DNA of 64,000 nt from Palsa-504 sp963753195 (GCA_963753195.1 CAVWBH010000005.1:1-64000), one strand, 5' to 3'; shown: positions 17,808-26,963, counted from the stretch's first letter. The notes: generated from the sequence alone by a model not told the origin. Numbers and translations are program-made.

Positions 17808-20353
17808 TCCGGCCTCCTCAGCGTGACGGTGCTGCCGTGGCCCGCGCCGAGTTCCGCGCGGATGGTGGAGCGTTGCCCGGGCAGCCCGGTGGCGGGCAGC
17901 CAGACCACCCGGTCCGCCATCGGCACCACGTCCACAGGGACGGTGACCGAGCCGCGGTCGGTGGCGATGGTCACCTTATCGCCATCGGCCACGCCGGCTT
18001 CGGCCGCGGTCGCCGCGGACATCCTGGCCACCACGGACCGGGCCGTCCCGGCCAGGGACGGCTCGCCGTCCTGCATCCGCCCGCTGTCCAGCAGCTGCCG
18101 CCAGGTGGCCAGCAGTATTGTCCCGGGGGGGACGACGACCCCCCCCAGATGCCCCACCGCGGGGGAACTATCCGTCCCCTCGTACCCCCCGGACCCGCCC
18201 GGGCGGGGCGGCTCCGGCCTGGTGCCGCGCCAGATGCCGAGCGCCGCGAGTTCCGCGCGCGCCGCGGCGGCGTCCGGCAGGCCGAGATGGACGTCCATCT
18301 CATCAGCGATCGCGCCGAGCACGTACAGGTCGGTGCGGACCCCCGGGACCGGCAGCGCCTCGGCGAACGAGCCGCCGCGGCCCTCCCAGTTCACGAACGT
18401 CCCGGTCTTCTCCGCCGCCGCGGCGACGGGGAAGACCACGTCGGCGCGGTCGGTAACCGCGCTGACCCGCAGCTCCAGGCTGACCACGAACGGCGTCATC
18501 TCGATGGCCCGCAGCGCGGCCGCCGGATCGGGCAGGTCCGCCGGGTCGACGCCCGACACGACCAGCGCGCCGAGCTCGCCCGCCTCGGCAGCGGCGAGCA
18601 TCGCCGCGGTGTCCCGTCCCGGCTCGGCGGGCAGCGAGCTCTTGCCCCAGCTCCGCGCCACCTCGGCCCGCGCCGCCGGGTCGGCCACCGGCCGCCCGAC
18701 CGGAAGCAGGCCGGGCAGCGCCCCGGCCTCGATCGCACCGCGTTCGCCGGCGCGGCGGGGGATCCACGCCAGCCGGGCGCCGGACGCGACGGCGAGCCTG
18801 GCCACCGCGGCGAGCGCGCCGGGCACCTCGGCGAGCCGTTCCCCGGCCAGGATCACCGCGCCGGGCGCGGCGAGGGCCTGCCCGGCGCGGTGCCACGGGT
18901 CATCGGCGGTGCGGGAGTCGCCCTGCTGCCCGGCCGCCAGCGCGGTCAGCGCGGCGGCCTCGCCGCCGGGCGCGGTGACGAGCAGCTCGCCGGACAGCTT
19001 GGCCAGCCCGCGGCTGGCCAGCGCCGCGATCGAGAACACGGTGAGCGGCCCGCGGCGCACCGCCTTGCGCAGCCGCAGGAAGACGATGGGCGATTCGTCC
19101 TCGGGCTCGAAGCCGGCCAGCAGGACCGCGGGCGCCTGCTCCAGGTCGGCGTAGCGGACGTCGATGCCGCGCCCGGCGACGCAGGCGGCCAGGAACTGCT
19201 CTTCCTCGGCGGAATGCGCCCGGGCCCGCATGTCGACGTCGTTGGTGTCCAGGGCGACCCGGGCGAACTTCGCGTAGGCGTAGGCGTCCTCGAGGGTCAG
19301 CCGGCCCCCGGTGAGCACGCCCACGCCGCGCGCCACCGGGCCCTCCTCGTCAGCGTCAGCGGCGGCGCCCAGGCCGGCCGGCCCAGCGGCGGCCTGCTGG
19401 GCGTCGCGCGCCGCGGCGAGCCCGGCCGCCGCCACCGCCAGGGCGTGCGGCCAGGACGCCGGGACGAGCACGCCGCGCTCGTCCCTGACCAGCGGGACGG
19501 TGAGCCGGTCCGGCTGGGTCGCGTAGGTGAAGGCCCAGCGGCCCTTGTCGCAGTTCCACTCCTCGTTGACGGCGGCGTCCTCGCCGGCCAGCCGCCGCGT
19601 CACCCGGCCGCGCCGGACGTCGGTGCGGAGCCGGCACCCCGACGCGCAGTGCTCGCACACGCTCGGCACGGAGACCAGGTCGTACGGGCGGGACCGGAAC
19701 CGGTAGGCGGCGCCGGTGAGCGCGCCGACGGGGCAGATCTGGACCGTGTTGCCGGAGAAGTAGGAGTTGAACGGCTTGCCCTCGGCGGTGCCGATCATCT
19801 GGTTCGGGCCGCGCTCGACGAAGTCGATGAACGTGTCCCCGGCGATCTCGTCGGAGAACCTGGTGCACCTGGTGCAGGAGATGCAGCGCTCGCGGTCGAG
19901 CAGCACCTCGGTGGAGATGGCCACCGGCTTGGCGAAGGTCCGCTTCTCCTCGGTGAACCGGCTCTCGCCCCGGCCGTTGGACATCGCCTGGTTCTGCAGC
20001 GGGCACTCGCCGCCCTTGTCGCACATCGGGCAGTCCAGCGGGTGGTTGATGAGCAGCAGCTCCATCACGCCGTGCTGCGCCTGGTCGGCCACGGCGGAAG
20101 TGAGCTGGGTGCGCACCACCATCCCCTCGGTGCACACGGTGGTGCACGAGGCCAGCGGCTTGCGCTGGCCCTCCACCTCCACCAGGCACTGCCGGCAGGC
20201 GCCGATCGGGTCGAGCAGCGGGTGATCGCAGAACCGCGGGATCGCGATGCCGAGCAGCTCCGCCGCCCTGATGACCAGCATGCCCTCGGGCACCCTGATC
20301 TCGAACCCGTCGATGGTGACGGCCACCGTGCCCTGCGTCGTCTCGACCGTCAT
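17804..20353 (-). CDS. nuoG: NADH-quinone oxidoreductase subunit G
   Basis: Iron-sulfur subunit of the peripheral arm, 849 residues. Visible clusters: 2Fe-2S at C42/C53/C56/C70, the H104-C108-C111-C117 4Fe-4S motif, and C157/C160/C163 with a distal C in Q-I-C-P-V-G-A-L. A further set, C-E-H-C-A-S-G-C with a later W-N-C-D-K-G, matches the extra N7-type cluster. The C-terminal half is a molybdopterin-oxidoreductase-like fold, rich in Ala and poorly conserved as usual. Start at 20353 overlaps the nuoF stop (ATGA). Confidence 0.94.
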   Translation of the reverse strand: MTVETTQGTVAVTIDGFEIRVPEGMLVIRAAELLGIAIPRFCDHPLLDPIGACRQCLVEVEGQRKPLASCTTVCTEGMVVRTQLTSAVADQAQHGVMELLLINHPLDCPMCDKGGECPLQNQAMSNGRGESRFTEEKRTFAKPVAISTEVLLDRERCISCTRCTRFSDEIAGDTFIDFVERGPNQMIGTAEGKPFNSYFSGNTVQICPVGALTGAAYRFRSRPYDLVSVPSVCEHCASGCRLRTDVRRGRVTRRLAGEDAAVNEEWNCDKGRWAFTYATQPDRLTVPLVRDERGVLVPASWPHALAVAAAGLAAARDAQQAAAGPAGLGAAADADEEGPVARGVGVLTGGRLTLEDAYAYAKFARVALDTNDVDMRARAHSAEEEQFLAACVAGRGIDVRYADLEQAPAVLLAGFEPEDESPIVFLRLRKAVRRGPLTVFSIAALASRGLAKLSGELLVTAPGGEAAALTALAAGQQGDSRTADDPWHRAGQALAAPGAVILAGERLAEVPGALAAVARLAVASGARLAWIPRRAGERGAIEAGALPGLLPVGRPVADPAARAEVARSWGKSSLPAEPGRDTAAMLAAAEAGELGALVVSGVDPADLPDPAAALRAIEMTPFVVSLELRVSAVTDRADVVFPVAAAAEKTGTFVNWEGRGGSFAEALPVPGVRTDLYVLGAIADEMDVHLGLPDAAAARAELAALGIWRGTRPEPPRPGGSGGYEGTDSSPAVGHLGGVVVPPGTILLATWRQLLDSGRMQDGEPSLAGTARSVVARMSAATAAEAGVADGDKVTIATDRGSVTVPVDVVPMADRVVWLPATGLPGQRSTIRAELGAGHGSTVTLRRPE

Positions 20354-21657
20354 GCCGCGCTCCCCGAGGCCCACAGGGTCGACGCCGCGGGATCGAAGGG
20401 ACAGCCGCCGTCCTTCTGGTGCTGCATGAACTCGTCCCTGAAGTACTTGATGCCGGAGGTGACCGGAGGCGTGGCGCCGTCGCCGAGCGGGCAGAACGCG
20501 CGGCCGTTGATGTTGTCGCAGATATCCAGCAGCTTCTGCAGGTCCTCGTCGGTGCCCTCGCCGTCTTCCAGCCGCTGCAGGATGCGGACCATCCAGAACG
20601 TCCCTTCCCGGCACGGCGTGCACTTGCCGCACGACTCGTGCTGGTAGAACTCGGTCCAGCGCAGCACCGCGCGCACGACGCAGACGGTCTCGTCGAAGAT
20701 CTGCAGCGACCTGGTGCCGAGCTGGGACCCGACGGCCGCGACCGACTCGAAGTCCAGCGGCACGTCCATGTGCTCGTCGGTCAGGATGCCCACCGACGAG
20801 CCGCCGGCGGTCCAGAACTTCAGCTGGTGGCCCGCGCGCATCCCGCCGCCCAGCTCGAGCAGGTCCCGCAGCGTGATGCCCAGCGGCGCCTCGTACTGGC
20901 CCGGGGTGGTGACGTGTCCCGACAGCGAGAAGATCCCGTACCCCTTGGACCGCTCGGTGCCCAGGCCGGAGAACCAGTCGGCGCCGTTGGCCACGATCGA
21001 CGGCACGCTGGCGATCGATTCCACGTTATTGATCACGGTCGGGCTGGCGTACAGGCCGGCCACCGCCGGGAACGGCGGCTTGAGCCGCGGCAGCCCGCGG
21101 TAGCCCTCCAGCGAGGTGAGCAGCGCCGTCTCCTCGCCGCAGATGTAGGCGCCCGCCCCGGCGTGCACGATGATGTCCAGGTCGAACCCGGAGCCGAGAA
21201 TATCCCGGCCCAGGTAGCCGGCCGCGTACGCCTCCTGCACGGCGTGCCGCAGCCGCCGCACCACGTGCAGCACCTCGCCCCGCACGTAGATGAACGCATG
21301 GTGCGCCTTGATGGCGTAGGACGTGATGACCGCGCCCTCGATGAGCAGCTGCGGGTCGGCCATCATCAGCGGCACGTCCTTGCAGGCGCCCGGCTCCGAC
21401 TCGTCCGCGTTGATCACCAGGTAATGCGGCTTGTCACCGCCCGGCGGCAGGAAGCTCCACTTCACGCCGGTCGGGAACCCGGCACCGCCGCGGCCGCGCA
21501 GCCCCGCGTCCTTCAAGGTGGTGACGAGATCCTCGGGCGACATGCGCAGCGCGGCAGGCAGCGCCCGCCAGCCGCCGGAGCGCCGGTAGCCGTCCAGGGT
21601 GAAGATGTCCGGCTGGTCCCAGTGGGCCGTCAGCACCGGAGTGAGCATGTCGGTCAC
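20350..21657 (-). CDS. nuoF: NADH-quinone oxidoreductase subunit F (NADH and FMN binding)
   Basis: Entry site for NADH electrons, 435 residues. G-R-G-G-A-G-F-P-T-G at 55-64 is the NADH-binding glycine loop, and the A-Y-I-C-G-E-E-T-A-L block near 170-179 belongs to the FMN site. C343/C346/C349 and C389 bind the N3 4Fe-4S cluster. It starts 4 nt inside the end of nuoE. Length and motifs are complete. Confidence 0.97.
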   Translation of the reverse strand: MTDMLTPVLTAHWDQPDIFTLDGYRRSGGWRALPAALRMSPEDLVTTLKDAGLRGRGGAGFPTGVKWSFLPPGGDKPHYLVINADESEPGACKDVPLMMADPQLLIEGAVITSYAIKAHHAFIYVRGEVLHVVRRLRHAVQEAYAAGYLGRDILGSGFDLDIIVHAGAGAYICGEETALLTSLEGYRGLPRLKPPFPAVAGLYASPTVINNVESIASVPSIVANGADWFSGLGTERSKGYGIFSLSGHVTTPGQYEAPLGITLRDLLELGGGMRAGHQLKFWTAGGSSVGILTDEHMDVPLDFESVAAVGSQLGTRSLQIFDETVCVVRAVLRWTEFYQHESCGKCTPCREGTFWMVRILQRLEDGEGTDEDLQKLLDICDNINGRAFCPLGDGATPPVTSGIKYFRDEFMQHQKDGGCPFDPAASTLWASGSAA

Positions 21658-22358
21658 CGCGGCTCCTCACCTTCGTCACGTACCGGGCGCTGGCCGGCCG
21701 GCCCGGGATCGGGCGCCCGCCAGCCGTGTTCCTCGGCGATCCGCAGGCCGGCCAGGGTGGCCGGGCCCGCGGCCGGGCCATCGGTGGCCTGGTCGTCGTT
21801 GAAGCCGGCCAGGATCCGGGACGCCTCGCGCCAGCTGCACAGCCGCCGCGGGCCGCGGGTCGGGGTAACCGGGGTCCCGGCGCGCAGGTCATCGGCCAGC
21901 CTGCGGGCCCCTTCCGGCGTCATGTTGTCGAAGAACTCCCAGTTCACCATCATCACCGGGGCGTAGTCACAGGCGGCGTTGCACTCGACGTGCTCGAGGC
22001 TGACCTTGCCGTCCGGGGTGACCTCGTCGTCGCCCACGCCGAGGTGCTGGTGCAGCTCGGCGAGTATCTGGTCACCGCCCATGATCCCGCACAGGGAGGT
22101 CGTGCACACGCCGATGTGGTAATCGCCGACCGGGTGCCGCTTGTACATGGTGTAGAAGCTCACCACCGCGGTCACTTCGGTCTCGGTCAGCCCCAGCTGG
22201 CCGGCGCAGTACCCGATGCCGTCGGTGGAGACGTAGCCCTCCTCGGCCTGGACGAGGTACAGCAGCGGCAGCAGCGCCGACCTCGGCCGCGGGTACAGGC
22301 CGATGATCCGCGCGGCGTCGGCGTCCAGCCGGGACCGTACTTCCTCAGCGAAGGGCAT
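21654..22358 (-). CDS. nuoE: NADH-quinone oxidoreductase subunit E
   Basis: 2Fe-2S subunit that works with NuoF, 234 residues. The ligands C85, C90, C126 and C130 are all present (C-x4-C and C-x3-C). It is longer than E. coli NuoE because of a C-terminal Pro/Ala-rich tail of about 70 residues. The ATG overlaps the nuoD stop by one base (TAATG). Confidence 0.95.
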   Translation of the reverse strand: MPFAEEVRSRLDADAARIIGLYPRPRSALLPLLYLVQAEEGYVSTDGIGYCAGQLGLTETEVTAVVSFYTMYKRHPVGDYHIGVCTTSLCGIMGGDQILAELHQHLGVGDDEVTPDGKVSLEHVECNAACDYAPVMMVNWEFFDNMTPEGARRLADDLRAGTPVTPTRGPRRLCSWREASRILAGFNDDQATDGPAAGPATLAGLRIAEEHGWRAPDPGPAGQRPVRDEGEEPR

Positions 22359-23734
22359 TACCTGTCCACGCCTCCCATTACCGGGTCGATGCTCGCGATC
22401 GCCGGGATCACGTCAGCGACCATGCCGCCTTCGCACAGCGCGGCGATCGACTGCAGGTTGGTGAACGACGGGTCGCGGAAGTGCACCCGGTACGGCCGGG
22501 TTCCGCCGTCGCTCACCACGTGCGCGCCGAGCTCCCCGCGCGCCGATTCCACCGCGGCGTACGCCTGGCCGGCCGGCACCCGGAACCCCTCGGTGATCAG
22601 CTTGAAGTGGTGGATCAGCGCCTCCATGGACTGGCCCATGATGTGCGCGATGTGCTCGGGCGAGGGTCCCAGGCCGTCCGGGCCGAGCGAGAGCTGGGCC
22701 GGCCAGCCGATCTTGGCGTCCCTGATCATCACCGGATCATCGCCGGTGACCCGGGATTCGCGCTCGGCCAGCCGGTCGACGCACTGAGCGACGATCCGCA
22801 GCGACTGGTCGATCTCGTCCATCCTGATCACGTACCGGCCGTACGCGTCGCAGGTGTCCGTCACCGGCACGTCGAAGTCGTAGGTCTCGTACCCGCAGTA
22901 CGGCTGGGACTTGCGCAGGTCCCACGGCAGCCCGGCCGACCGGAGCATGGGCCCGGTGACGCCCAGCGCCATGCAGCCCTGCAGGTCCAGGAAGGCGACG
23001 CCCTTCGTCCGGCCGATGAAGATCGGGTTGGCGTCGATCAGCGCACGCAGGTCATAGACCAGCTTGGGCGCGGTATCGAGGAAGGTGCGGATCGCGTCCA
23101 GCGAGCCGGGCGGCAGGTCCTGCGCCACCCCGCCCGGCCTGATGTAGGCGTGGTTCATCCGCAGCCCGGTGATCAGCTCATACAGGTCGAGGATGCGCTC
23201 GCGCATCCGCAGGCCCTGCAGGAAGATCGTCGTCGCGCCCAGTTCCATGCCCATCGGGCCGATCCCCTGCAGGTGCGAGGAGATCCGGTTGAGCTCCATC
23301 ATCATGACCCTGATGATCTGGGCGCGCTCGGGGATCCGGTCCTCGATGCCGAGCAGCCGCTCCGTCCCGAGGCAGTAGGCCGCCTCGTTGAAGAACGGCA
23401 TCAGGTAGTCCATCCTGGTGCAGAACGTGACGCCCTGCGTCCAGGTGCGGTACTCCATGTTCTTCTCGATGCCGGTGTGCAGGTAGCCGATCGAGGCCCG
23501 CAGCTCGGAGACGGTCTCGCCTTCCAGCGTCAGGATGAGCCGGAGCACGCCGTGGGTGGACGGGTGCTGCGGGCCCATGTTGATGACGATCCGCTCGCCG
23601 CTCTCGAAGTCCCCGGCCTCGTTGGCCGAGGCGAGTATCTCTTCCCAGTCCTCGCCAACGGTGTACACCCGGCCCTCGGCGGCTTGGTCATCGCTCGCGC
23701 CCGACGGCGCGTGCGGCGTCGGCCCAGCGCTCAT
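22358..23734 (-). CDS. nuoD: NADH-quinone oxidoreductase subunit D
   Basis: 49-kDa-type subunit lining the quinone-reduction site, 458 residues. G-P-Q-H-P-S-T-H-G-V-L-R near residue 53 carries the conserved quinone-site His, and E-N-x-x-x-Y-R and the R-x-x-G-x-x-x-D family blocks follow. The D-P-V-M-G-G-V-D-R C-terminus is the classical NuoD ending, so the gene is full length. ATGA overlap with nuoC. Confidence 0.96.
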   Translation of the reverse strand: MSAGPTPHAPSGASDDQAAEGRVYTVGEDWEEILASANEAGDFESGERIVINMGPQHPSTHGVLRLILTLEGETVSELRASIGYLHTGIEKNMEYRTWTQGVTFCTRMDYLMPFFNEAAYCLGTERLLGIEDRIPERAQIIRVMMMELNRISSHLQGIGPMGMELGATTIFLQGLRMRERILDLYELITGLRMNHAYIRPGGVAQDLPPGSLDAIRTFLDTAPKLVYDLRALIDANPIFIGRTKGVAFLDLQGCMALGVTGPMLRSAGLPWDLRKSQPYCGYETYDFDVPVTDTCDAYGRYVIRMDEIDQSLRIVAQCVDRLAERESRVTGDDPVMIRDAKIGWPAQLSLGPDGLGPSPEHIAHIMGQSMEALIHHFKLITEGFRVPAGQAYAAVESARGELGAHVVSDGGTRPYRVHFRDPSFTNLQSIAALCEGGMVADVIPAIASIDPVMGGVDR

Positions 23735-24576
23735 GCGTAATACCTCCGCTCGTCTGGCGGCGGGATCGTCGCGCCCCGGTACTCGACCGGGATCCCGCCC
23801 AGCGGGTAGTCCTTGCGCTGCGGGTGGCCCTTCCAGTCATCCGGCATCTGGATCCTGGTCAGGGCCGGATGCCCGTCGAAGATGAGCCCGAAGAAGTCCC
23901 AGGTCTCCCGCTCGTGCCAGTTGCATGTCGGGTACACGCCGACCAGCGAGGGGACATGCGGGTCGGCGTCCGGCGCGGTGACCTCGAGCCGCACCCTGCG
24001 GTTGTGCGTGATCGACAGCAGGTGGTAGACGGCGTGCAGCTCGCGGCCCTCATCGTGCGGGTAGTGCACGCCGGAAACCCCGCCGCACATCTCGAAGCGG
24101 AGCGCGGGGTCGTCGCGGAACCGTGCCGCGACCTCGGGCAGGCGCTCCCGGCGCACGTAGAAGGTCAGCTCGCCGCGGTCGGCGATCACGTGCTCGATGG
24201 CGTCGGAGAAGCCGACCCCGGCCTGGCTCAGCGCGTCGCCGAGGGCGTCGGCGACCGCGTCGAAGTACGAGCCGTACGGGCGCGGGCTGTCGATCAGCGG
24301 CGCGCGGTGCACCCGGAGCCGGCCGTAGCCGGAGGTATCGGGCGTGTCGTGCACGCCGAACAGGCCGGTGCGGACGACCGGCGCGTCCAGCCGGGCTTCC
24401 CCGGCCCGGGCGGGCAGGCTGCCGTCGGCCTCCCCGCCGTCCGGGACGGCCGGGACGCCGCCGCCTGCCGCGGGGGGCGTGGGGCCCTGCGGGGCCTGCG
24501 ATCCCTGGGTCTGCTCCGGGCCGGCCGGCTGAGGCTGGCCCGGCCCGGCCGGGGGCGGCGGCTGCGGTCCGCTCAT
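23731..24576 (-). CDS. nuoC: NADH-quinone oxidoreductase subunit C
   Basis: 30-kDa-type subunit of the peripheral arm, 281 residues. The family signature is seen in E-R-E-T-W-D-F-F-G-L-I-F-D-G-H-P and in R-K-D-Y-P-L-G-G-I-P-V-E. The first ~80 residues are a Pro/Gln/Gly-rich extension not needed for the fold, common in actinobacterial NuoC. Overlaps both neighbours by 4 nt. Confidence 0.95.
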   Translation of the reverse strand: MSGPQPPPPAGPGQPQPAGPEQTQGSQAPQGPTPPAAGGGVPAVPDGGEADGSLPARAGEARLDAPVVRTGLFGVHDTPDTSGYGRLRVHRAPLIDSPRPYGSYFDAVADALGDALSQAGVGFSDAIEHVIADRGELTFYVRRERLPEVAARFRDDPALRFEMCGGVSGVHYPHDEGRELHAVYHLLSITHNRRVRLEVTAPDADPHVPSLVGVYPTCNWHERETWDFFGLIFDGHPALTRIQMPDDWKGHPQRKDYPLGGIPVEYRGATIPPPDERRYYA

Positions 24577-25133
24577 AGCTCGGACTCCTCCGGCAGGGCC
24601 AGGTGCAGCGGCCGCATGCCCAGCCGCGCCTCCTCAAGCTCGGTGATCTGGCGCTGCCGGTCCTTGCCGAGCTTGGTGTTCATGATCTTGTCGTGCAGCT
24701 TGAGGATCGCGTCCATCAGCATCTCCGGCCGCGGCGGGCAGCCGGGCAGGTAGATGTCCACCGGTACCACATGGTCGACGCCCTGCACGATCGCGTAGTT
24801 GTTGAACATGCCGCCGCTGGAGGCGCACACGCCCATCGAGATGACCCACTTGGGGTCAGACATCTGGTCGTAGATCTGCCGCAGCACCGGCGCCATCTTC
24901 TGGCTGACCCGGCCCGCCACGATCATCAGGTCCGCCTGCCGCGGCGTATTGGAGGCCCGTTCCATGCCGAATCTGGCCAGGTCGTGCTTGGGGCCGCCGG
25001 TCATCATCAGCTCCATGGCACAGCAGGCCAGGCCGAAGGTGGCCGGCCATACCGAGCGGGCCCTGGCCCAGCCCGCTAGCTTCTCCACCGAGGTCAGCAG
25101 CACGCCGCTCGGCAGCTTCTCTTCAAGACCCAT
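24573..25133 (-). CDS. nuoB: NADH-quinone oxidoreductase subunit B
   Basis: Subunit holding the terminal N2 4Fe-4S cluster, 186 residues. Ligands C37, C38, C103 and C132 are present, with the tandem cysteine pair typical of NuoB. Electrons pass from here to menaquinone at the NuoB/NuoD interface. Only 3 nt separate it from the nuoA stop. Confidence 0.97.
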   Translation of the reverse strand: MGLEEKLPSGVLLTSVEKLAGWARARSVWPATFGLACCAMELMMTGGPKHDLARFGMERASNTPRQADLMIVAGRVSQKMAPVLRQIYDQMSDPKWVISMGVCASSGGMFNNYAIVQGVDHVVPVDIYLPGCPPRPEMLMDAILKLHDKIMNTKLGKDRQRQITELEEARLGMRPLHLALPEESEL

Positions 25134-25136
25134 GTT

Positions 25137-25496
25137 CTAATCCCATTCCAGGCCGCCGCGCCGCCACACGTAGGCGTACGCGACGAGCACGGTGATGACG
25201 AACGTCACCATCTCGATCAGCCCGAAGGCGCCGAGTTTGTCGAAGGTGACCGCCCAGGGGTAGAGGAAGATGATCTCGATGTCGAACACGATGAACAACA
25301 TCGCGGTCAGGTAGTACTTGATCGGGATCCTTCCCCCGCCGGGCGGGTGCGGCGTCGGCTCGATGCCGGACTCGTAGCTCTGCAGCTTGGCCCGGTTCCA
25401 GCGCTTCGGGCCGAGCTGCGTGCCCATGAATACGGAGAAGCCGGCGAACAAGAACGCGAGCACGGCCAGGACGAAGATCGGAAGATACAGCCTCAT
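25137..25496 (-). CDS. nuoA: NADH-quinone oxidoreductase subunit A
   Basis: Three-helix membrane subunit, 119 residues. Y-E-S-G-I-E-P, K-Y-Y-L-T-A-M-L-F-I-V-F-D-I-E-I-I-F-L-Y-P-W and the C-terminal G-G-L-E-W-D are diagnostic. ATG 25496 is chosen rather than the longer frame from 25532; AAAGGAG lies about 10 nt before it. The reductase gene ends 68 nt upstream on the same strand, with no terminator-like hairpin evident in that gap, so nuoA is probably not the first gene of the transcript. Confidence 0.95.
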   Translation of the reverse strand: MRLYLPIFVLAVLAFLFAGFSVFMGTQLGPKRWNRAKLQSYESGIEPTPHPPGGGRIPIKYYLTAMLFIVFDIEIIFLYPWAVTFDKLGAFGLIEMVTFVITVLVAYAYVWRRGGLEWD

Positions 25497-25564
25497 GGAT
25501 GCGCGCTCCTTTTCCCCTGGTCCCGGCGCCAACGTCTTATCCTAGGGATTACCTGCATAGCCAC

Positions 25565-26877
25565 TCACCCGGGGTTTCGTGCCAGCTTGGACAGGCCGTT
25601 CACCAGCCGGTCTGTCGCGTCTCCGTGCGGATCGGTCAGGTTCGCGAGCAGCTTGAGCACGAACCGCATGATCGCGGGCCGCGACATGCCGTGCTTGGTC
25701 GCGAACCGCATCAGGTCCGGCCGCCCGATCGCCTTGACGAAGACGCGGCCGAGGGCATAGTAGCCGCCGTAGGCCTCGCGCAGCGCCCGCGGATACCCGG
25801 CCAGCACCCGCTCCGTCTCGGCGCGGGTCGGCCGGGCCAGGGCCTGGGCGATCGTGCGGGCCAGGATCTCGCCTGACTCCATCGCGTAGGCGATCCCCTC
25901 GCCGTTGAACGGGTTCACCATGCCGCCCGCGTCGCCCGCCAGCAGCAGCCCGTTGAAGTAGGGCGGGGTCCGGTTGAAGCCCATCGGCAGCGCCGCGCCC
26001 CGGATCGGCTGGGTGCGGTTCTCCTCGGTGAACCCCCACTCGGCCGGCATGCCCTTCAGCCACTGCCGCAGCAGCGCGTGGTAGTCGGTGTGCCCGAACG
26101 CGGCGGACGTGTTCAGCAGGCCGAGGCCGACGTTGGAGGTCCCGTCGCCCATGCCGAAGATCCAGCCGTATCCGGGCAGCAGGCGGTCGCCGTCCCACAG
26201 GTCCAGCCAGGACTCCAGGTAGTCGTCGTCGCTGCGCGGGGTCCGGTAGTAGGTCCGTACCGCGACGCCGAGCGGCCGGTCATCCCGCTTGCGCAGCCCC
26301 ATCGCCACCGACAGCCGCGAGGAGTTGCCGTCCGCCGCCACGATGACGCGCCCGGCGTAGGTGCGCTCGTCACCGTCGCCCGCGGGCCGGGCGCACACCC
26401 CGGTGATCCGGCCGGTGCGCTCGTCGAGGACGGGGCCGGTCACGGTCAGGCCCTCGACCAGCCTGGCGCCCGCCTGCTCGGCCCGGCGGGCCAGTATCTC
26501 GTCGAAATCGGTCCGGGGCCGGACCAGGCCGTAACCCGGGTAGCTGGATAGCTCGGGCCAGGCCATCTCCAGCCGCCGGCCCGCGCCGATGACCCGCAGC
26601 CCCTTGTTCCGGATCCAGCCGTCCTGCTCACTGACGCTGACGCCCATGGCGATCAGCGCCCGGACCCCGCGCGGAGTCAGGCCGTCGCCGCACACCTTCT
26701 CCCGCGGGAACCTGGACTTCTCCAGTAGCAGCACGTCGATCCCGGCCTGCGCCAGGTAATAGGCGGTCGTCGACCCGGCGGGCCCGGCGCCGACGATGAT
26801 GACGTCGGCCTGGTCGGCCGGCGGCGCGCGCCGGAGCGGTCAATGGCCTGGGTGGATGCAGGAGCGTGTTCGGTCAC
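25565..26877 (-). CDS. Geranylgeranyl reductase family FAD protein, MenJ-like, frameshifted near its N-terminus
   Basis: FAD-dependent reductase predicted to saturate an isoprene unit of menaquinone, as MenJ does in mycobacteria. The FAD motif D-V-I-I-V-G-A-G-P-A-G-S lies at the N-terminus, followed by E-K-S-R-F-P-R-E-K-V-C-G-D-G-L-T-P and, later, L-L-A-G-D-A-A/G-G-M-V-N-P-F-N-G-E-G-I. The frame holding these motifs has no start codon before the FAD motif: an in-frame TGA lies about 14 codons upstream. A GTG at 26877, one frame away, gives a sensible N-terminus (M-T-E-H-A-P-A). One missing base near 26820-26835, in cgccgccggcc, would join them. Part of the Rex-controlled unit with nuoA-N. Confidence 0.8.
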
Positions 26878-26897
26878 TTAGTGAGGTCCTGAACGTC

Positions 26898-26915
26898 TTG
26901 TGAACCGCTTCACAA
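26898..26915. promoter_or_regulatory. Rex operator (NADH/NAD+-responsive repressor site)
   Basis: TTGTGAACCGCTTCACAA is a near-perfect palindrome (7-bp arms around CCGC). It matches every fixed position of the Streptomyces Rex consensus TGTGAAC-N3-TTCACA. It lies 21 bp upstream of the reductase start codon, where bound repressor would block the promoter of the reductase-nuo-polyprenyl synthase unit. In Streptomyces coelicolor Rex represses nuo and other respiratory genes when NADH/NAD+ is low and is released when NADH rises. No rex gene is in the window. Confidence 0.88.
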
Positions 26916-26936
26916 ATTCTTTGCCCTTAGTTTAGA

Positions 26937-26948
26937 CCCCCATGGGGG
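26937..26948. promoter_or_regulatory. Perfect 12-bp palindrome CCCCCATGGGGG near the Rex site
   Basis: Sits 21 bp upstream (minus-strand sense) of the Rex site and 15 bp after the menG stop. It could be a second operator or part of a short terminator for menG; nothing identifies a cognate regulator. Confidence 0.3.
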
Positions 26949-26963
26949 CGGCCATACCCGGGG

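Noticed and set aside
14650..25133. Long plus-strand frames rich in Arg, Gln and Asp opposite nuo
   Set aside because: They are mirror frames of high-GC coding DNA; the minus-strand nuo proteins explain the region fully.
25565..26734. A shortened geranylgeranyl reductase starting at 26734
   Set aside because: That start omits the FAD-binding glycine loop, which is present just upstream in the same frame; the gene must begin further out.
26937..26948. CCCCCATGGGGG as an intrinsic terminator
   Set aside because: Stem with no room for a loop and no T-run; kept only as a possible regulatory palindrome.
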